Assembly: GCA_945910005.1 (NCBI GenBank)
Contig: OX246747.1
Location: 17,819,010-17,883,009, forward strand
Length of the DNA: 64,000 nucleotides
From: Isoperla grammatica
Taxonomy: Eukaryota > Arthropoda > Insecta > Plecoptera > Perlodidae
Reading direction: 5' to 3'
In this document: piece after piece, positions 10,139-22,130 of the stretch
Numbering within the stretch: position 1 is the stretch's first letter
Layout of the letters: each line of letters begins with the position of its first letter
Translations under genes and position numbers: made by a program
The notes under the pieces: model-generated
Database searches by the model: none
Told to the model about the DNA's origin: nothing
The model's input: the letters and a program-made list of their open reading frames with translations, nothing else

Positions 10139-10583
10139 CTCTAGATTAATTGGCGGTGCAAATTAGGTACAATAAGCATAGGTATTTCATGCAAGAAGGT
10201 ATCGATAACAACAGGAAGATAAGTCTACCTATTAACAGCGTGGCTCTTATCACCAAACGCTCCTGTAACATCCTGTAACGCTGTATAGCAGTACGAGCAG
10301 GTAGAAGTGGCAAATCGGGCTTTTAACAGATTAAAGTGTCCCAAAAGAGTTCTGATATACGCGTTATCGTTTTATCCGTATCAATTAAGGCATCAATATT
10401 GTGACCACAGACACTTGGGTGTACGAACGACGTCTGCTCCATCCTCCACGACGTCCTCTGACAGAAGATCATCACGTAACGAAGCGTGGTCGAACATCAC
10501 GACCGTCTGGATCGTTCTGACGTCACGTGCAGGGGATGAACTCCTTGATATTGTAACTGAAGACAGCGGAGCTACCTGACCAG

Positions 10584-11215
10584 TTACAGCTCGTTACCGC
10601 AGGTGTCCTGGATCTCGACTGCGAAGTCCGTCTCGGCGTTGGGTGAGGACTCGTTACACGTCAGCATGTTGACCTTGTGTCCCTGGTTGGCGTCACCGCC
10701 GCGACGCTGCGTCTGGTCGTTGTCTCGCCAGTTCCCCGATGTAGACACCGAGGCTGGTTGGATGGTCTGCCGATGTTGAGGTGCCGGGTTCGAGGTCCGT
10801 CGATCCCGGTCCGCGTACATCCCGGAACGCTGCACTGTCTCTCGTTCGCGACGGCGAGATGCCGCGTCATCCAGCCCCCGTAACAATGAAAGCATTGCTT
10901 CCGGCGTCTTCACATTTGCGGCGATCAGTGTTTTCAACATTCGCGCGAAACAAATGGGAGATTCGGCGCACGAAAGTCTCATCTGACATTTGTGTGGACA
11001 CGTATTTCAGTTTGTTCATCCACGAGAGGAAGAACTCCGTCATCGTGCCGTGAGTCTTTCGATCATAATAATCGCGAGCAAACTTGAGATCGACTGCGTC
11101 TTGTATGGCATTCGACCAGAACATGTCCTTAAAACACCGCGAAAACACGTCCCACGTATGCCACGATCGGCGGAAAGCCGATGCCCAGTGTTTGGCAGGG
11201 CCGTCTAATTGACAA
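10584..11215 (-). pseudogene. LTR-retrotransposon Gag (capsid-like) remnant
   Basis: The minus-strand reading gives LDGPAKHWASAFRRSW, then FKDMFWSNAIQDAVDLKFARD and FLSWMNKLKYVSTQMSDETFVRRISHLF. A frameshift near 10870-10980 leads to a second frame (MLSLLRGLDDAASRRRE) ending in an Arg/Gln/Asn-rich tail. The pattern of LxGxAxxW, then a W-x-x-F block, then a small helical domain is typical of Ty3/Gypsy-type capsid domains. No CCHC knuckle, protease or RT is recognisable downstream. Unrelated in sequence to the Gag at 33-35 kb. Confidence 0.65.
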
Positions 11216-11401
11216 AGTCATTGGTGTTCCGGTGTGCCGAACTGGAAACAAGTATTATTATTATTTTTATTATTAAGCCTTTATTTGCAACAGAATGTAC
11301 ATTCCACAAGCGCAAATGAAATCGATTAAACAAACGACACATAGAACATACAAATACTTATAAATACTTATAAATTAACACTTACATCAGGAACTTAGTA
11401 T

Positions 11402-11525
11402 ATGTGCGTGTGCGTGTGCGTTTGCGTGTGCGTGTGCATGTGCGTGTGCTTTGCGTGTGCGTGTGCGTGTGCGTGTGTGTGTGTGCGTGTGCGGGTGTGT
11501 GTGTGCATGTGTGTGTGTGTGTGTT
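11402..11525. repeat. GT/GCGT-rich microsatellite
   Basis: Imperfect GTGTGC/GTGTGT repeats of roughly 120 bases lie within the 3' flank of the LINE on the opposite strand. Confidence 0.9.
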
Positions 11526-12689
11526 ACATTGTGTAAATATGTTTACAATGATTACAGTACAATTTTCAGATTATTTTTGAAGGTTGCAAAGCTATTAAAG
11601 TTAAGATCTATGGTTCTGTTTTTGGAGGTTAATTCATTGAATGTAGCTTGTAGCCTGTTAATACACGAGTACCTATGTACGTCAATCCTACTTTTTTCTG
11701 GTTTAAATAACTGTTGATTTCTTGTAAAACGTGTCGGGGCATGAAAATTTAGCTGTGCAAGTAAATTGGAAGCTATGTTGTTGTGAGTGAGTTTATATAA
11801 ATATACCATGTCAATGAGAGTCCTCCTGTTTCGAAGAGTCATGCAATTATTTACTGAGGTATGTTCTTAATAGTCTTTTCTGTGGTACTGAGTATTGGAC
11901 TGAGCACATTGTAGTTTAATATATGTCTTTTGGACCCTTTCCAACTCTTCTATTTTTGTTTTATGGTGGGGATTCCAAATAACACTCGCGTATTCAACTT
12001 GGGGCCTAACAATAGTAGCATATAACAACCGATTAGTCGACTCAGCAAACACTTTGAAACAATTTCTTTTTATTAGGCCTAGCAACTTGAAGGCTCTGCG
12101 AGTTATGCTATCAAAGTGCTTGCTGAATGACATATCACTTGAGATACGAACGCCGAGATCTAGAACCGTTTGCACCCTGTTAACGTTAATGTTGTCTATC
12201 GAGTATGCAAAAGTGACTATATGCTTTATTTTGTTGGTAAAAGTTATAACGTTGCATTTTGGTACATTTAAACAGTTTCCAAGTACGGCACCACAAAGCA
12301 AGCCTGTCCAAGTCTCTTTGTAACTCTACACATTCCCTTATGGTGTGTATAGGTTGGTAAATTTTCAGATCATCTGCGTACATAAGGCATTTAGATGTCG
12401 TGAAACATTTCGTTATGTCATTAACATAAAGTGTAAAAAACAAAGGTCCTAGGATCGATCCTTGTGGAACGCCGGAGGTCACGTATACAGTCTTCGACGA
12501 GAATCCATCTACGACGACACGCTGGGTTCTACCATCTAGATAACTCGTCATAAGACTGAACAGCTTGCCACATATCCCAAATCCAGATATGTAGCTTATG
12601 GAGCAGTAAGCGGTGGTCTACACTATCGAACGCTTTTGAAAAGTCTGTGTAAACAGAATCTAAGTGGGTCTTGGTGTTGAAACTATTTA

Positions 12690-12785
12690 AATTAACAATT
12701 TAAGTCCCCCACTGCAAATCAGTTTAATTACTGAGTGGGTAGACTCTAAATGTGAATTTATTTTTATTTATTTATTTATTGGATA
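12690..12785 (+). repeat. Retroposed 3'-end stem-loop with (TTTA)n tail
   Basis: AAGTCCCCCACTGCAAATCAGT, TTAATT, ACTGAGTGGGTAGACTC folds as CCACT/AGTGG plus CAGT/ACTG. A (TTTA)n tail follows. It interrupts the RT frame of the minus-strand LINE between the YTVDIS block and the KTHLDSVYTDFSKAFD block, so it is a separate insertion. A relative lies at 40845-40905. Confidence 0.6.
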
Positions 12786-13899
12786 TGTCTACCGTGTATT
12801 CTGAGAGATTTGAAATGGTTGATCGGTGTTTAAGAAAGCCATGTTGCTCTGGGGCAATATGTCTGGACACGTGTTTGTAGAGACGGGCATGAACTTATTT
12901 TTCAAACACTTTGGATAATATAGAGAGTAGTGATATGGGTCTGTCATTTGACACGTTATAACGGCTACCTTTCTTTAGGACTGGAGTGACATTTGTCATC
13001 TTCCATCGAGCGGGAAACGTTCCGGTTTGAATGGCTTTGTTGAAAAGTTTAGAGAGAGGTATAGCTATTGATTTGCGGCATTGTTTAAAAACTCGGGTTG
13101 GAATTTCGTTCGGCCCAGGTGATTTGTTGTTGACGAGGTTTTGTAGGCCAACTTCAACCTCATTTTGAGAGATATGAAACGAGGACAGTGTTTCGTCACC
13201 GTACTGTGGGGTAGGAGGAAGAGCGTCACTTCCGCTTGACTTAGGGAGATATGTTGTATAGAAATAGTCCGAAAATTAATCACATCACATGTCGATTGAG
13301 GTTGATTTTTTCATGTTATATTCCACTCCAACAGGTATTCTCCTTGATTTTGTTTTTCTTCTTATGTATCCCCACAGAAGATTTGGGTGTTTCGCAACTT
13401 GCGAATCTACTTTTTGTATGTATTGTTTATTCTTAGATTGTTGAAGTTTTTTAAACGCTGTTATCTTGACTTGAAACTCGATTTTATGGTTAGGTTCTTT
13501 TGTCCGGCACCAGCGCCTGTAGGAGCGATTCTTGTCTTTTAGTGCTGCAATCACTTCCCTGTCAAACCAGGCTGGATATTTTTCAGGGTTTACTCTAACT
13601 TTGGGGACAGTGTCAGCTATGCACTTGTTTAAGAGATCGTAGAAAACATCGCAGAAATTGTCTGCAGTGGTGGCATGGTCCATTAATGACCAGTCACAGT
13701 GTGTTCAAAACCCTCTTAAAATTCAAGTGGATGGACCTTACCGTCATCACTGAAAGTCGGAAACACAGGTACCATCCACGGCATAGGCGTGTTACCGTTG
13801 GCCGCCACCGCCGAGGGAAAAACGGTTTGTTGGCCAGTAGGTAGGCCTACCGATGGAGACGCTGACGACGTTGCTGACGACGGTCGCTGGCTATTTGTC

Positions 13900-14304
13900 T
13901 CGAGCGCCGTCCTGCCCAGGGACTGCTACCTTATCGTGGTGGGCAGGTTTGCGTGCTTTGTTGATCCCGAGAGCTATGCCGGCGGAAGCGTATGCTTCTG
14001 GTAGGGCCACCCTAGCCGGACTGGTCGAGGAGGAGAAGTCAGACGAAGTGCAGTCCACACCCCAATCCCCTTTCCCCCCACTGTCCCATTGAATATTTCT
14101 CCTCCCACTTGGCCCTGCCCTCCCTTTCTGGACTCCCATATGACGACCCACGCGACGTACAATGGATTTGATTCGGATGTGGCTTTATTCTTCATTATCA
14201 TCTTTCTCATGTTCATTATCACCCGCTCATCGTCTCGATTAGCCATCGTTGCATAAATATGAGACGTTAAGCCCCATTAATTAATTAATTAATCGAGCGC
14301 CGTC
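13900..14304 (+). repeat. SINE copy (full-length, variant B) with 12-bp target duplication
   Basis: The SINE at 13912-14292 is complete from CTGCCCAGGGACTGCTACC to CCCATTAATTAATTAATTAA. It is flanked by TCGAGCGCCGTC at 13900-13911 and 14293-14304. The clean duplication defines both ends of the family. Confidence 0.93.
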
Positions 14305-14465
14305 AACCGTTCTAACATCCCGGACAATTGTTCGTTGACCGAAGTCAACATGTCACAAGCCGTAGGCAAGTCCTCCTTCGCTCACTGCGTACACGGCCTT
14401 TTGGCATTTTAGCACTGTTCGAACACTTATTACTTTAAACAAGCACTGATATGTATCTCTTTTGT

Positions 14466-14763
14466 TCGGCCCGGGGTAGAATAGGCCTTGAGTGACTCTG
14501 CTTGTCGTAAGAGGCGACGAAAGGAGACCCTGTCCCTCCCCCCCCCCCCCCCCCCACTGTCCCACTGAATATTTCTCCTCCCACTTGGCCCTGCCCTCCC
14601 TTGCTGGACTCCCGTATGACGACTCACGCGACGTAAAATGGATCTGATGCGGATGTGGCTTTATTCTTCATCATCTTTCTCATCTTCATTATCACCCGCT
14701 CATCGTATCGATTAGCCATTGTTGCATAAATATGAGACGTTAAGCCCCATTAATCAATCAATC
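14466..14763 (+). repeat. SINE copy with alternative head (type II)
   Basis: The head is CGGCCCGGGGTAGAATAGGC, then GTGACTCTGCTTGTCGTAAGAGGCGACGAAAGGAG, not the CCTGCCCAGGG head. A C-run and the same body and 3' end as the other copies follow. The GTAAGAGGCGAC core resembles the conserved central domain of widespread invertebrate SINEs (MetaSINE-like, from memory and unverified). Confidence 0.85.
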
Positions 14764-14764
14764 T

Positions 14765-15412
14765 AGTAAAATGCTTAGTTTGTCAATGAATAGGTCTATG
14801 TCTGAATTTGGCGTCCGATATAGCGATATTATCAAGAGACCTAATATTGTAATTTTATTCCCATTTCTTTGATGTGGCAGTTCAACGCCGCAGCATTCAA
14901 AATGTTTATTTATACTGAGATTTTTAATATCTTATCGATCCTTAAAAATTGGTGCAATGTTATCATTTACAAAAATACAAGTCCCTCCATGTGGTTCGTC
15001 TCTACAAAAATGTGTGGCAATTTTGAAGTAAGGCAGTGTAACGTGAACGGTATCGTCTTTTTTTAACAGTGTTCAGAAATGCATAAAACGTGTTTTTGAG
15101 TTCACTCTGTTATGGGCATAACTTTTGAATCGTACGGTACTACCCCTCTCACCCCTCACTACAGAGATAAGCAGACGACTGGCGTAGGTAAAGATAACGA
15201 GTCAGTGGTAGTCGAGCGATCGTCCGAGCATTACCTCGATTGAGGGAAGTGATTGCGTGTGCACGTATAGGAAACCTAGTCGACGGCGGAGCTTCTAAGA
15301 CTGTTTTGACAGTTAGGCTTACATTGTCTGCACTAGCGTCTTGGTCGGAAGTATTCCTTGAACGAACACTAACAAAGTTGCTACGGGAGATCGACTGTTG
15401 TTCCGATACTCG
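14765..15412. other. No supported gene
   Basis: AT-rich non-coding DNA. Open frames are short and lack recognisable domains. Confidence 0.5.
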
Positions 15413-15417
15413 GAACA

Positions 15418-15493
15418 TCATTGTCTCGATTAGCCTCGTTGCAAAAATATGAGACGTTAAGCCCAAATATCTATCAATCAATCAATTAATTAA
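15418..15493 (+). repeat. SINE 3'-end fragment
   Basis: Only the tail is present: TTGTCTCGATTAGCCTCGTTGCAAAAATATGAGACGTTAAGCCC followed by AAATATCTATCAATCAATCAATT. Confidence 0.85.
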
Positions 15494-16600
15494 CCGGAAC
15501 TACGAGGGACGACGGCTGCTGATTCCTGGCGTGACGGACGGACGCCTGGGGACGGTTCTGGCGAGCTGGCGCATCCCGCAAACACCCCCTACCTGACTTG
15601 ATTGACCCTATACCGGAGAGAAGGCTGAGGCTGCGGCTGATAAGTACTCCTGAACACTCCTATGGATGTTCAGTCATTATCATTATTATTTGTTATCCCC
15701 TTTCAATAGACTATTCCCAGGAACATTATTTACATAAACCAATCATCGCCAAGCACGGCTGATACTAACGAGTGTTTCTCTTAATTCTTCATTATTGACT
15801 GTACTATTACGCTCACTCTGAACATTCCTATGGTTGTTTACGTGCATGACGTCGTAAAGCCATCATCAACAAATATGACACGTTAAGCCCCATTAATCAA
15901 TCATGCAATAAAACAATAAGTAACGAGTTACATTATCTTGGTGGCGCAAAATGACCTAACTGGTTGAAGCGCCCTTAAACCCAATAAACTAAACTAAACT
16001 AAACTGTCAACCTTAGTTGCCAGCACGGCAGGGTCAGACAATGGTCTCTTGAATAACGCCTCAGTGACTTTATTAAATTATGCTATTCATCACAATCATC
16101 TTATTGTATATTGTTCTATTATCTAATTTTGTAAATGAATATTATCTCTCAATATCACCCTGCAACTATTATTGTTGTTGTGGTAACCTTGGTACTGATG
16201 TTAGTCAATGGTTTTCATAAGGTGCCAGTGGCTTTACCAATTACACTATAAATTATCATCATCATAATATTGAATTAGTATCACATTATCTATCTTTGTT
16301 GCAGAATTCTATTTCTATTGTTATTATTTCTATTGTTGTTATTTCTAATATCACCGTGCGATCACTACGGTTAGTCATTTTGTCCCTTGTCTTTTGATTA
16401 AGATTATTTCTAGTTTACTTGTGTTTAATTTTGTAAGGCATTTGCCTTGTCAGGGGTGCCAACCCAATAACACCGATACCCGTTACTGTCTTATCGGTCA
16501 CTATATTTGTATCATTGTTAATCGATTCCATCTATTGTTACTATTACCCATGTTAACATTATTATCAATTATTACATTATTATAAATTATCGTCTAATCT
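15490..16600. other. AT-rich non-coding DNA with dispersed tails
   Basis: Contains a SINE tail relic at about 15869-15910 (ACACGTTAAGCCCCATTAATCAATCA). At 15945-16005 is a retroposon 3' end GCAAAATGACCTAACTGGTTGAAGCGCCCTTAAACCCAATAAA with (CTAAA)n. The latter recurs at 25656-25710. The remainder is TATT/CATT low-complexity sequence without genes. Confidence 0.6.
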
Positions 16601-17704
16601 TAACATTATTAGCATATACAATTGTGACAGCCTCTCCCTCAATGGTTTCTTGTTTTTCCCAAATTCCCTTAGTTCTAACTGAGCTTGTGCCATTTGAAAA
16701 GAATCATTTTCATTCAAGGCTATATTATCTAAATCTAACATTGAGCTCAGAATTTCACAATTGTCTCTGGCCGTTATAATTGCATCTTGGTCGAAACCAA
16801 AAAAATGATCTTCTTCATCTGATATGGTCCCTTTGTTTTCCTTCTGCTTGGTCTGGTCTTTACGTTGGGTCGCCTGTCCCGGTTGATTCATTAGGGGACT
16901 GCCCGGGTTCATGTCACTCACCGCTGGGAGCAGAGTGTCGTTCTCCTTGGTTTCGACTACCTGGGTCGCATCACTTTCCGGGGGCAAAGATTCGTTGGAC
17001 TTAACATCGGTGCTAGGACTTTGGGAGATACGCTGTTGTCCGATGGATCGTCGTGGGCCGGCGTCTGGACGGCCGGGGTGTGTGGCATCCATGGCCTCGG
17101 CCTAGCCTATACGGTTGCAGTCGGCGTGTTGACTCTTTGCTTGAAGCAGGTAACAGTGGGGGGACCTCGGAGAGGTTCTGCAGGGGTGTGGAGGGAGTTC
17201 TAGATTCAAAAGACTGGTGGGCTGGTTGTAAGTTGTGTTTCGTGGATTCAAAATATGTATCCTGGCCAGATACCGGTGAGGGTGCGGGCAGTAGTTCCTG
17301 TTGGTTTGAGGGCCTGGGCCTAGTCGTCTTCTTTGGGCCTACTTCTTGCCTTTCTATAATTTTCGTTAGGAATTTCGGGCCTGGAGTAGGTTTCTGTCGC
17401 TGTAGGCGTAGGGCTACTTTGTTTGATGGTTCAGGTTTACTGCAGTTGCCAGGCCTCGAGCTAGGCCTAGGCCTGTATGTAGGGAAAGGGGGCACACAGT
17501 AGGACTCCTTCTCTCTGGAGTTTTGAGTTGGAAGATCACTTGCCGCAGGTCCATATGCCTGCTCCGTGCTAGGCTTACACCGGACCGAAAATAACCTCAC
17601 TTAATTTTCCATTTCCATCACATGACCTTTTAACTGATCTAGTTTAGCTGCAATTTCACTTAGGATGTCACTAACGGGTGTGGTATACGTTCTTAGTGAG
17701 TCCA
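16580..17704 (-). pseudogene. Pro-rich ORF pair, possible degenerate LINE ORF1
   Basis: From ATG 17704 a short frame gives MDSLRTYTTPVSDILSEIAAKLDQLKGH, a helical segment ending at a stop. A Pro/Ser/Arg-rich frame (17600-17013) continues and then, shifted, an acidic region to 16580 containing FFGFDQDAIITARDNCEILS and LRERLSQLYML. The order of helix then Pro-rich linker resembles the ORF1 start at 7185 and at 50.7 kb. No SGNH, macro or EN block follows, so the assignment is tentative. The C-terminal acidic part is not recognised. Confidence 0.35.
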
Positions 17705-18123
17705 TTTTGATTCAGGTCAAAAAGGATTGACACTTTTGGTTTGTTGACCGTTAGCACTAGCCTAGGCTAGGCTTAGGCACCAAGGGCTTATCACTTGTCT
17801 CACTTATTTGATTATTTGACTGCGACTTTCTACGCGTTTACAGCAAACTATCATTGAAAACAATTATCAACCACTATGGACGTGTTCAAACGGTAATATT
17901 TTAACCTGCTAGAAATAAAAACCTAAAATAACTAGAGAATGTGTCTCCCGATGCTTACCACTCGGCAGCCATCTTCGGAACCTTGGCCCGCCTAGATAAT
18001 TCTGACGCTTTGATAAATTTACCATCACGACCTCGGACATTATGCCTCTCCATGTTTACAGTCTTCTACTAGTTGCCGGGCCGCACACACATTGTGCATT
18101 CACATTGGGTTTGAAACCTCCCG

Positions 18124-18590
18124 CCGGTCTACCCAAACTTAGGCTTCGGCTGAATGGTTTCGCCCTGGGACTGACTCTCAAACTTCCCGACCAGCTCCAG
18201 CCAAGAAGAGGCGGGTCTAGGGGGCCGGTCTACCCAAACGTAGGCTTCGGCTGAATGGTTTCGCGCTATGACTGACTCTCAAACTTCCCGACCAGCTCCA
18301 GCCAAGAAGAGGCGGGTCTAGGGGGCCGGTCTACCCAAACGTAGGCTTCGGCTGAATGGTTTTGCGCTATGACTGACTCTCAAACTTCCCGACCAGCTCC
18401 AGCCAAGAAGAGGCGGGTCTAGGGGGCCGGTCTACCCAAACGTAGGCTTCGGCTGAATGGTTTCGCGCTATGACTGACTCTCAAACTTCCCAACCAGCTC
18501 CAGCCAAGAAGAGGCGGGTCTAGGGGGCCGGTCTTCCCAAACGTAGGCTTCGGCTGAATGGTTTCGCCCTGGGACTGACCGCCCCGTCTG
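18124..18590 (+). repeat. 101-bp tandem repeat, about 4.6 copies
   Basis: CCGGTCTACCCAAACGTAGG recurs at 18124, 18225, 18326, 18427 and 18528, i.e. a constant 101-bp period. Each unit contains GGCTTCGGCTGAATGG, GACTGACTCTCAAACTTCCC and AGCCAAGAAGAGGCGGGTCTAG. Units differ by a few substitutions. No coding function is evident. Confidence 0.95.
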
Positions 18591-18751
18591 GTCCAAGTCT
18601 TCCGTGGAGCCGTACGGCATAGATCAGTTTATTCCTGCACAATCCATTGGATCGTTCCCGCATAGATGAGTGCGGCAAGTTATTACTGCCCAAGAAGGCG
18701 TCCCAACACCCCCTCCCCCTCCCGCAAGACTATCAAACTCCGAGTGACGCC

Positions 18752-19129
18752 CCTGCCCAGGGACTGCCACCTTATCGTGGTGGGCAGGTTTGCGTGCTTT
18801 GTTGATCCCGAGAGCTATGCCGGCGGAAGCGTATGCTTCTGGTAGGGCCACCCAAGCCGGACTGGTCGAGGAGGAGAAGTCAGACGAAGTGCAGTCCACA
18901 CCCCAATTCCCTTTCCCCCCACTGTCCCATTGAATATTTCTCCTCCCACTTGGCCCTGCCCTCCCTTGCTGGACTCCCGTATGACGACTCACGCGACGTA
19001 CAATGGATCTGATTCGGATGTGGCTTTATTCTTCATTATCATCTTTCTCATCTTCATTATCACCCGCTCATCGTCTCGATTAGCCATCGTTGCATAAATA
19101 TGAGACGTTAAGCCCCATTAATCAATCAT
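18752..19129 (+). repeat. SINE copy (full-length, variant B)
   Basis: Complete from CCTGCCCAGGGACTGCCACC to CCCATTAATCAATCATCA. I see no convincing flanking duplication. Confidence 0.92.
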
Positions 19130-19630
19130 CACTAGGATTGAGTCCTAATGGCCTCAGACAATACCTTCCCAACTATCCAGCAACAACAAACGAATTTTGG
19201 TGTGTTACTCAAAATAAGAATATGTTGAGACCAAAAACCGAAATAACAACCAATTTGGTCTATTTGCAATATTCAACGGAAATTCGCTCCCGTAATATTT
19301 GAAATAAAAATGTTAATACTTAACCAAATTTCATAAATTCTGCTTAATTAAATATCTGTTAATTTGCCGTTTACGTTTACATGTAACCCAGACCACAATG
19401 AATAGTCTAAAATAGGCTTACATGTAATTTAAATAATCACTTTATTTTAATGTTATTGACTTATTGCACATTAGCCAATATTTCACTTTTTTGCAATGCG
19501 AGTAACAAAAAAAGCGTATAACACCACTTTCTGCTTTTTTTAAAACGAAGTTTAAGAGAAAATGAAATCATTTCCAAACACCTCTAGTTTCGATCTATTG
19601 TTTTACAAATGAAGCAGCTTTTGTGCTTTG
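19130..19630. other. AT-rich non-coding DNA 3' of the P-like transposase
   Basis: No gene seen. It may hold the 3' UTR and terminal inverted repeat of the P-like element, but I could not identify a matching repeat upstream of 22 kb. Confidence 0.4.
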
Positions 19631-19635
19631 GTATT

Positions 19636-21955
19636 CTATTTTCCGAGAACATGTTGCTTCTTTTTGTTGTTGTCTAACTTAATAACGGAATTGAAATTAA
19701 CATTTAACAACTTGTCAATAAAGATTGCTGTGCAGTCTGAGCACAACGGAAAATCTTCTCGTACCACAATTTCTGTCTTGATTTTCCTTTTGACATCACC
19801 GAGAGACTGGTTCATGAAATATGTGATTCTGCTATTACAAATGTCATACACTTGAAATGCCAAGTTTCTTGCATGGTCATTTGGGTAAAATAGTTTTGAA
19901 GTGCGGTCATATTTCTTAAGTAAAATGTGCAAATGCTCAGAATTGTAAGTATCTTCTTTATCACAAACTTTTTCACGGCAATCGTTATGCACAAGTTTAC
20001 TTACTGCCCAACCAGTGATGTACTGCACGGCATTTTTATCTGCCATACTTAGTGGATGCTCAGGGTTTGTAAATAATTGTAATGTTGAATTGTCACTAGT
20101 ATCAGCTGCAGATGTCATTTGTGGGAGGAGAGATAACTTTATGTTGGATTTCTCGATATCTTTTTTTGTAATAGGAACGAATCTAAATCCAATTCGCAGT
20201 TACTCTCATCCGATGGCTTCAAAATCTGATTGGTCATGGTCGACCGTATAGCACTTCTAAAGGATGTTGCATCTGGTGTAATGTTGCAGCCACCTTTGCT
20301 TCTCAAAATGGAAAATAAATTTTCAATGCAATCTTGGGTTAATTTTCTCGTCAAAATGTATTGAAATTCATATTCTTCTTCAAGATTGATGCATAACTTT
20401 TTGAGAGCACTGGTATTGGCAATCCAGCCTGAAACACATGGCGGCGATCTTAGAGTTTTATTCAATACAGTCATGGAGCGAAACACATCAGTCATTTTAT
20501 GCAGTAGCTCCCAGTGGTGCGATGTACTATTGATTGGTCGGCGATGTGATCTAGCGTCAGTCGTGCTACTAGAATTGAAGCAGTCAAAGAGTTGGTCAAT
20601 GATGTTTATGAAATCGGCAGTATGTGCGGCGTGAGAGTGCATACTGCCCAAAGACACGTGCGTGAGTATGGCTGTGGCAACAGAATGGATTAACACTTGA
20701 GCAGCCTGGCAAACCCTCATAGGTGAGAATGGAGGCAACTGGATGTGCTTGGTTGTCGGTTTTGGTGCCAGTCTCACTTTTTGTTTTAAATCTAAATTAT
20801 AAAAGTCTTCAATACATTTCCATGAAACTTCGTTGTGATTTAACTTGAAATTATAATTTTTTAAGTGGTTCCGAATTGATTTGATGAGGTGAGGAGTGTC
20901 ATAAAAAAAGAAAATTGTATTGCCATTGACTTCAATGAATGGTTTCTCTTCAGTTACCCCCAATATTCTTCTTAATTATAAGTTACAACTCCCTTGATCG
21001 CATACTATAACCTTCGGGATGAAATTTGCTTCTTGAACTTTTGAAATAACTTCAGACAAAATTGATTTGAGGGTTTCAGTAGAAGCTGCGTCTTTTACTG
21101 GATAATACCCCAAGACCTGTTTATAATTTGTCTTCACTCCCCTCATCATGAATACTAAACCTTGATTAGCAACTTTCAAATTATTTTCAAGGGGAGACAA
21201 GTGGTGCCGTTCAGAATCAGGCTGGCAAAACCCGTCGAAGATGTCCGCTCTAGCATCATATGAGATGTGTTCTTTTAGTGACATTTCGTCAAATGAGATT
21301 GACACTATGTGTTCTTGTACAGGAAGACTTTGCGATTTCAATTTCAGCATTTCAAAAATTGTTTGGTTTAATCCAGGAGCTACATTGAGGTTTTGTAGCC
21401 AACTTCTTAGGGAACGTACTGTAGGTAAAGAGAAGTGACTTCCAAGAAACCTTTATGCTTTCGGAGAACAGTAATGTAGAGCAAGAGCAAATGTTATGTC
21501 GTGATCGGTATAACGCCTTCCTCTGTTCTTGCGTCCCGCCTGCCTCAAATGTGAATGTATAAGTCCATGTTTCATATTTGAATTTTTTGACACCGCATCT
21601 AATATTGATGCTTTTGAGAGAAGTTCTTTTTTTAGATTTGCATTTTCCATTCGCAGAGTCTTCACATTTTGTTGGTATTTAGAAATCATCTTTGTGCTAC
21701 TCCGGTATATCTTCTTTAAAGCTTTGAGCTGTTCCTCAGAAGACAAAGGCATACACATTCTTTTTGGAAGCCTCGCATCAGGAAGTGGTCCTGAAATAAA
21801 AGAAAACGTCTTGTTAATTCGAGATTTACCAGAAAAAAAATTACTTTAGAACCTAGTGTGTAGGTCATAATTTTCATTACATGATATAATTGAATGTGTA
21901 ATGTTGAAAGTATCCTTACCCGTGATGGGTTCATCCGTAATATCCTCTTGTTGTT
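19636..21955 (-). pseudogene. P-element/THAP9-like transposase, N-terminally truncated
   Basis: A short upstream exon (about 21955-21920, ...DITDEPITG) ends at GTAAGG. The main exon starts after TTTATTTCAG at 21790 and the frame joins in phase. Segments in order are a coiled coil (about 21750-21600), SISFDEMSLKEH (catalytic Asp), KVIVCDQGSCN (second Asp), FFYDTPHLIKSIRNHLKNYN, LTQDCIENLFSILRSKGGCN (Glu of the RNase-H-like fold) and a C-terminal YITGWAVSKL/Cys-rich tail. This matches P-element transposases and vertebrate THAP9. The THAP zinc finger is missing because a SINE tail (21955-22004) interrupts the gene. One TAA after CDQGSCNL and one frameshift at the A7 run near 20160 break the rest. 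The remaining frame is long and well preserved, so inactivation may be recent. Confidence 0.85.
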
Positions 21956-22130
21956 GTAGCCAAGTTGCAAAAATATAAAATGTTAAGCCCAAATATCAAA
22001 TCAAATCTGAGTCCAGAGTGACTATGCTAATGAAAGGAGACCTTGTTCCCCCCTCCCTCCCCCCACTGTCTCACTGAATATTGCCCCCTCCCACTTGGCC
22101 CTGCCCTCCCTTGTTGGACTCCCCTAAGGA
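21955..22130 (+). repeat. SINE fragments (tail, then type-II body)
   Basis: At 21955-22004 there is a tail (AGCCAAGTTGCAAAAATATAAAATGTTAAGCCC). At 22035-22125 a body piece follows (GGAGACCTTGTTCCCC ... CACTTGGCCCTGCCCTCCCTTGTTGGACTCCCC). It is either two truncated insertions or one rearranged copy. The first cuts the THAP domain off the P-like transposase. Confidence 0.75.

Larger units (their letters stand above)
11265..13760 (-). pseudogene. LINE ORF2 fragment: linker, reverse transcriptase and 3' end
   Basis: Starting near 13700, EKYPAWFDREVIAALKDKNR is the EN-RT linker. After a frame change near 13280, the RT fingers follow (SPGPNEIPTRVFKQC, PARWKMTNVTPVLKKG, NDRPISLLSILSKVFEK), then EQHGFLKHRSTISNL. 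A roughly 95-bp insertion lies at 12690-12785. Then come TDFSKAFDSVDH (first catalytic Asp), SGVPQGSILGPLFFTLYVND and CLMYADDLKIY (YADD). A C-terminal thumb-like region runs to about 11550, after which the 3' UTR ends near an AATAAAGG at about 11275. Several frame breaks are present. It is 5'-truncated, as target-primed insertion usually leaves it. Jockey/I-like by RT appearance; clade not proven. Confidence 0.85.

Noticed and set aside
11451..11717. Arg-Val/Cys-Val repeat ORF
   Set aside because: Direct translation of a GTGTGC microsatellite, antisense to the LINE 3' end.
18124..18590. CRISPR-like or coding interpretation of the 101-bp array
   Set aside because: The whole unit repeats with no unique spacers, and the surroundings are eukaryotic.
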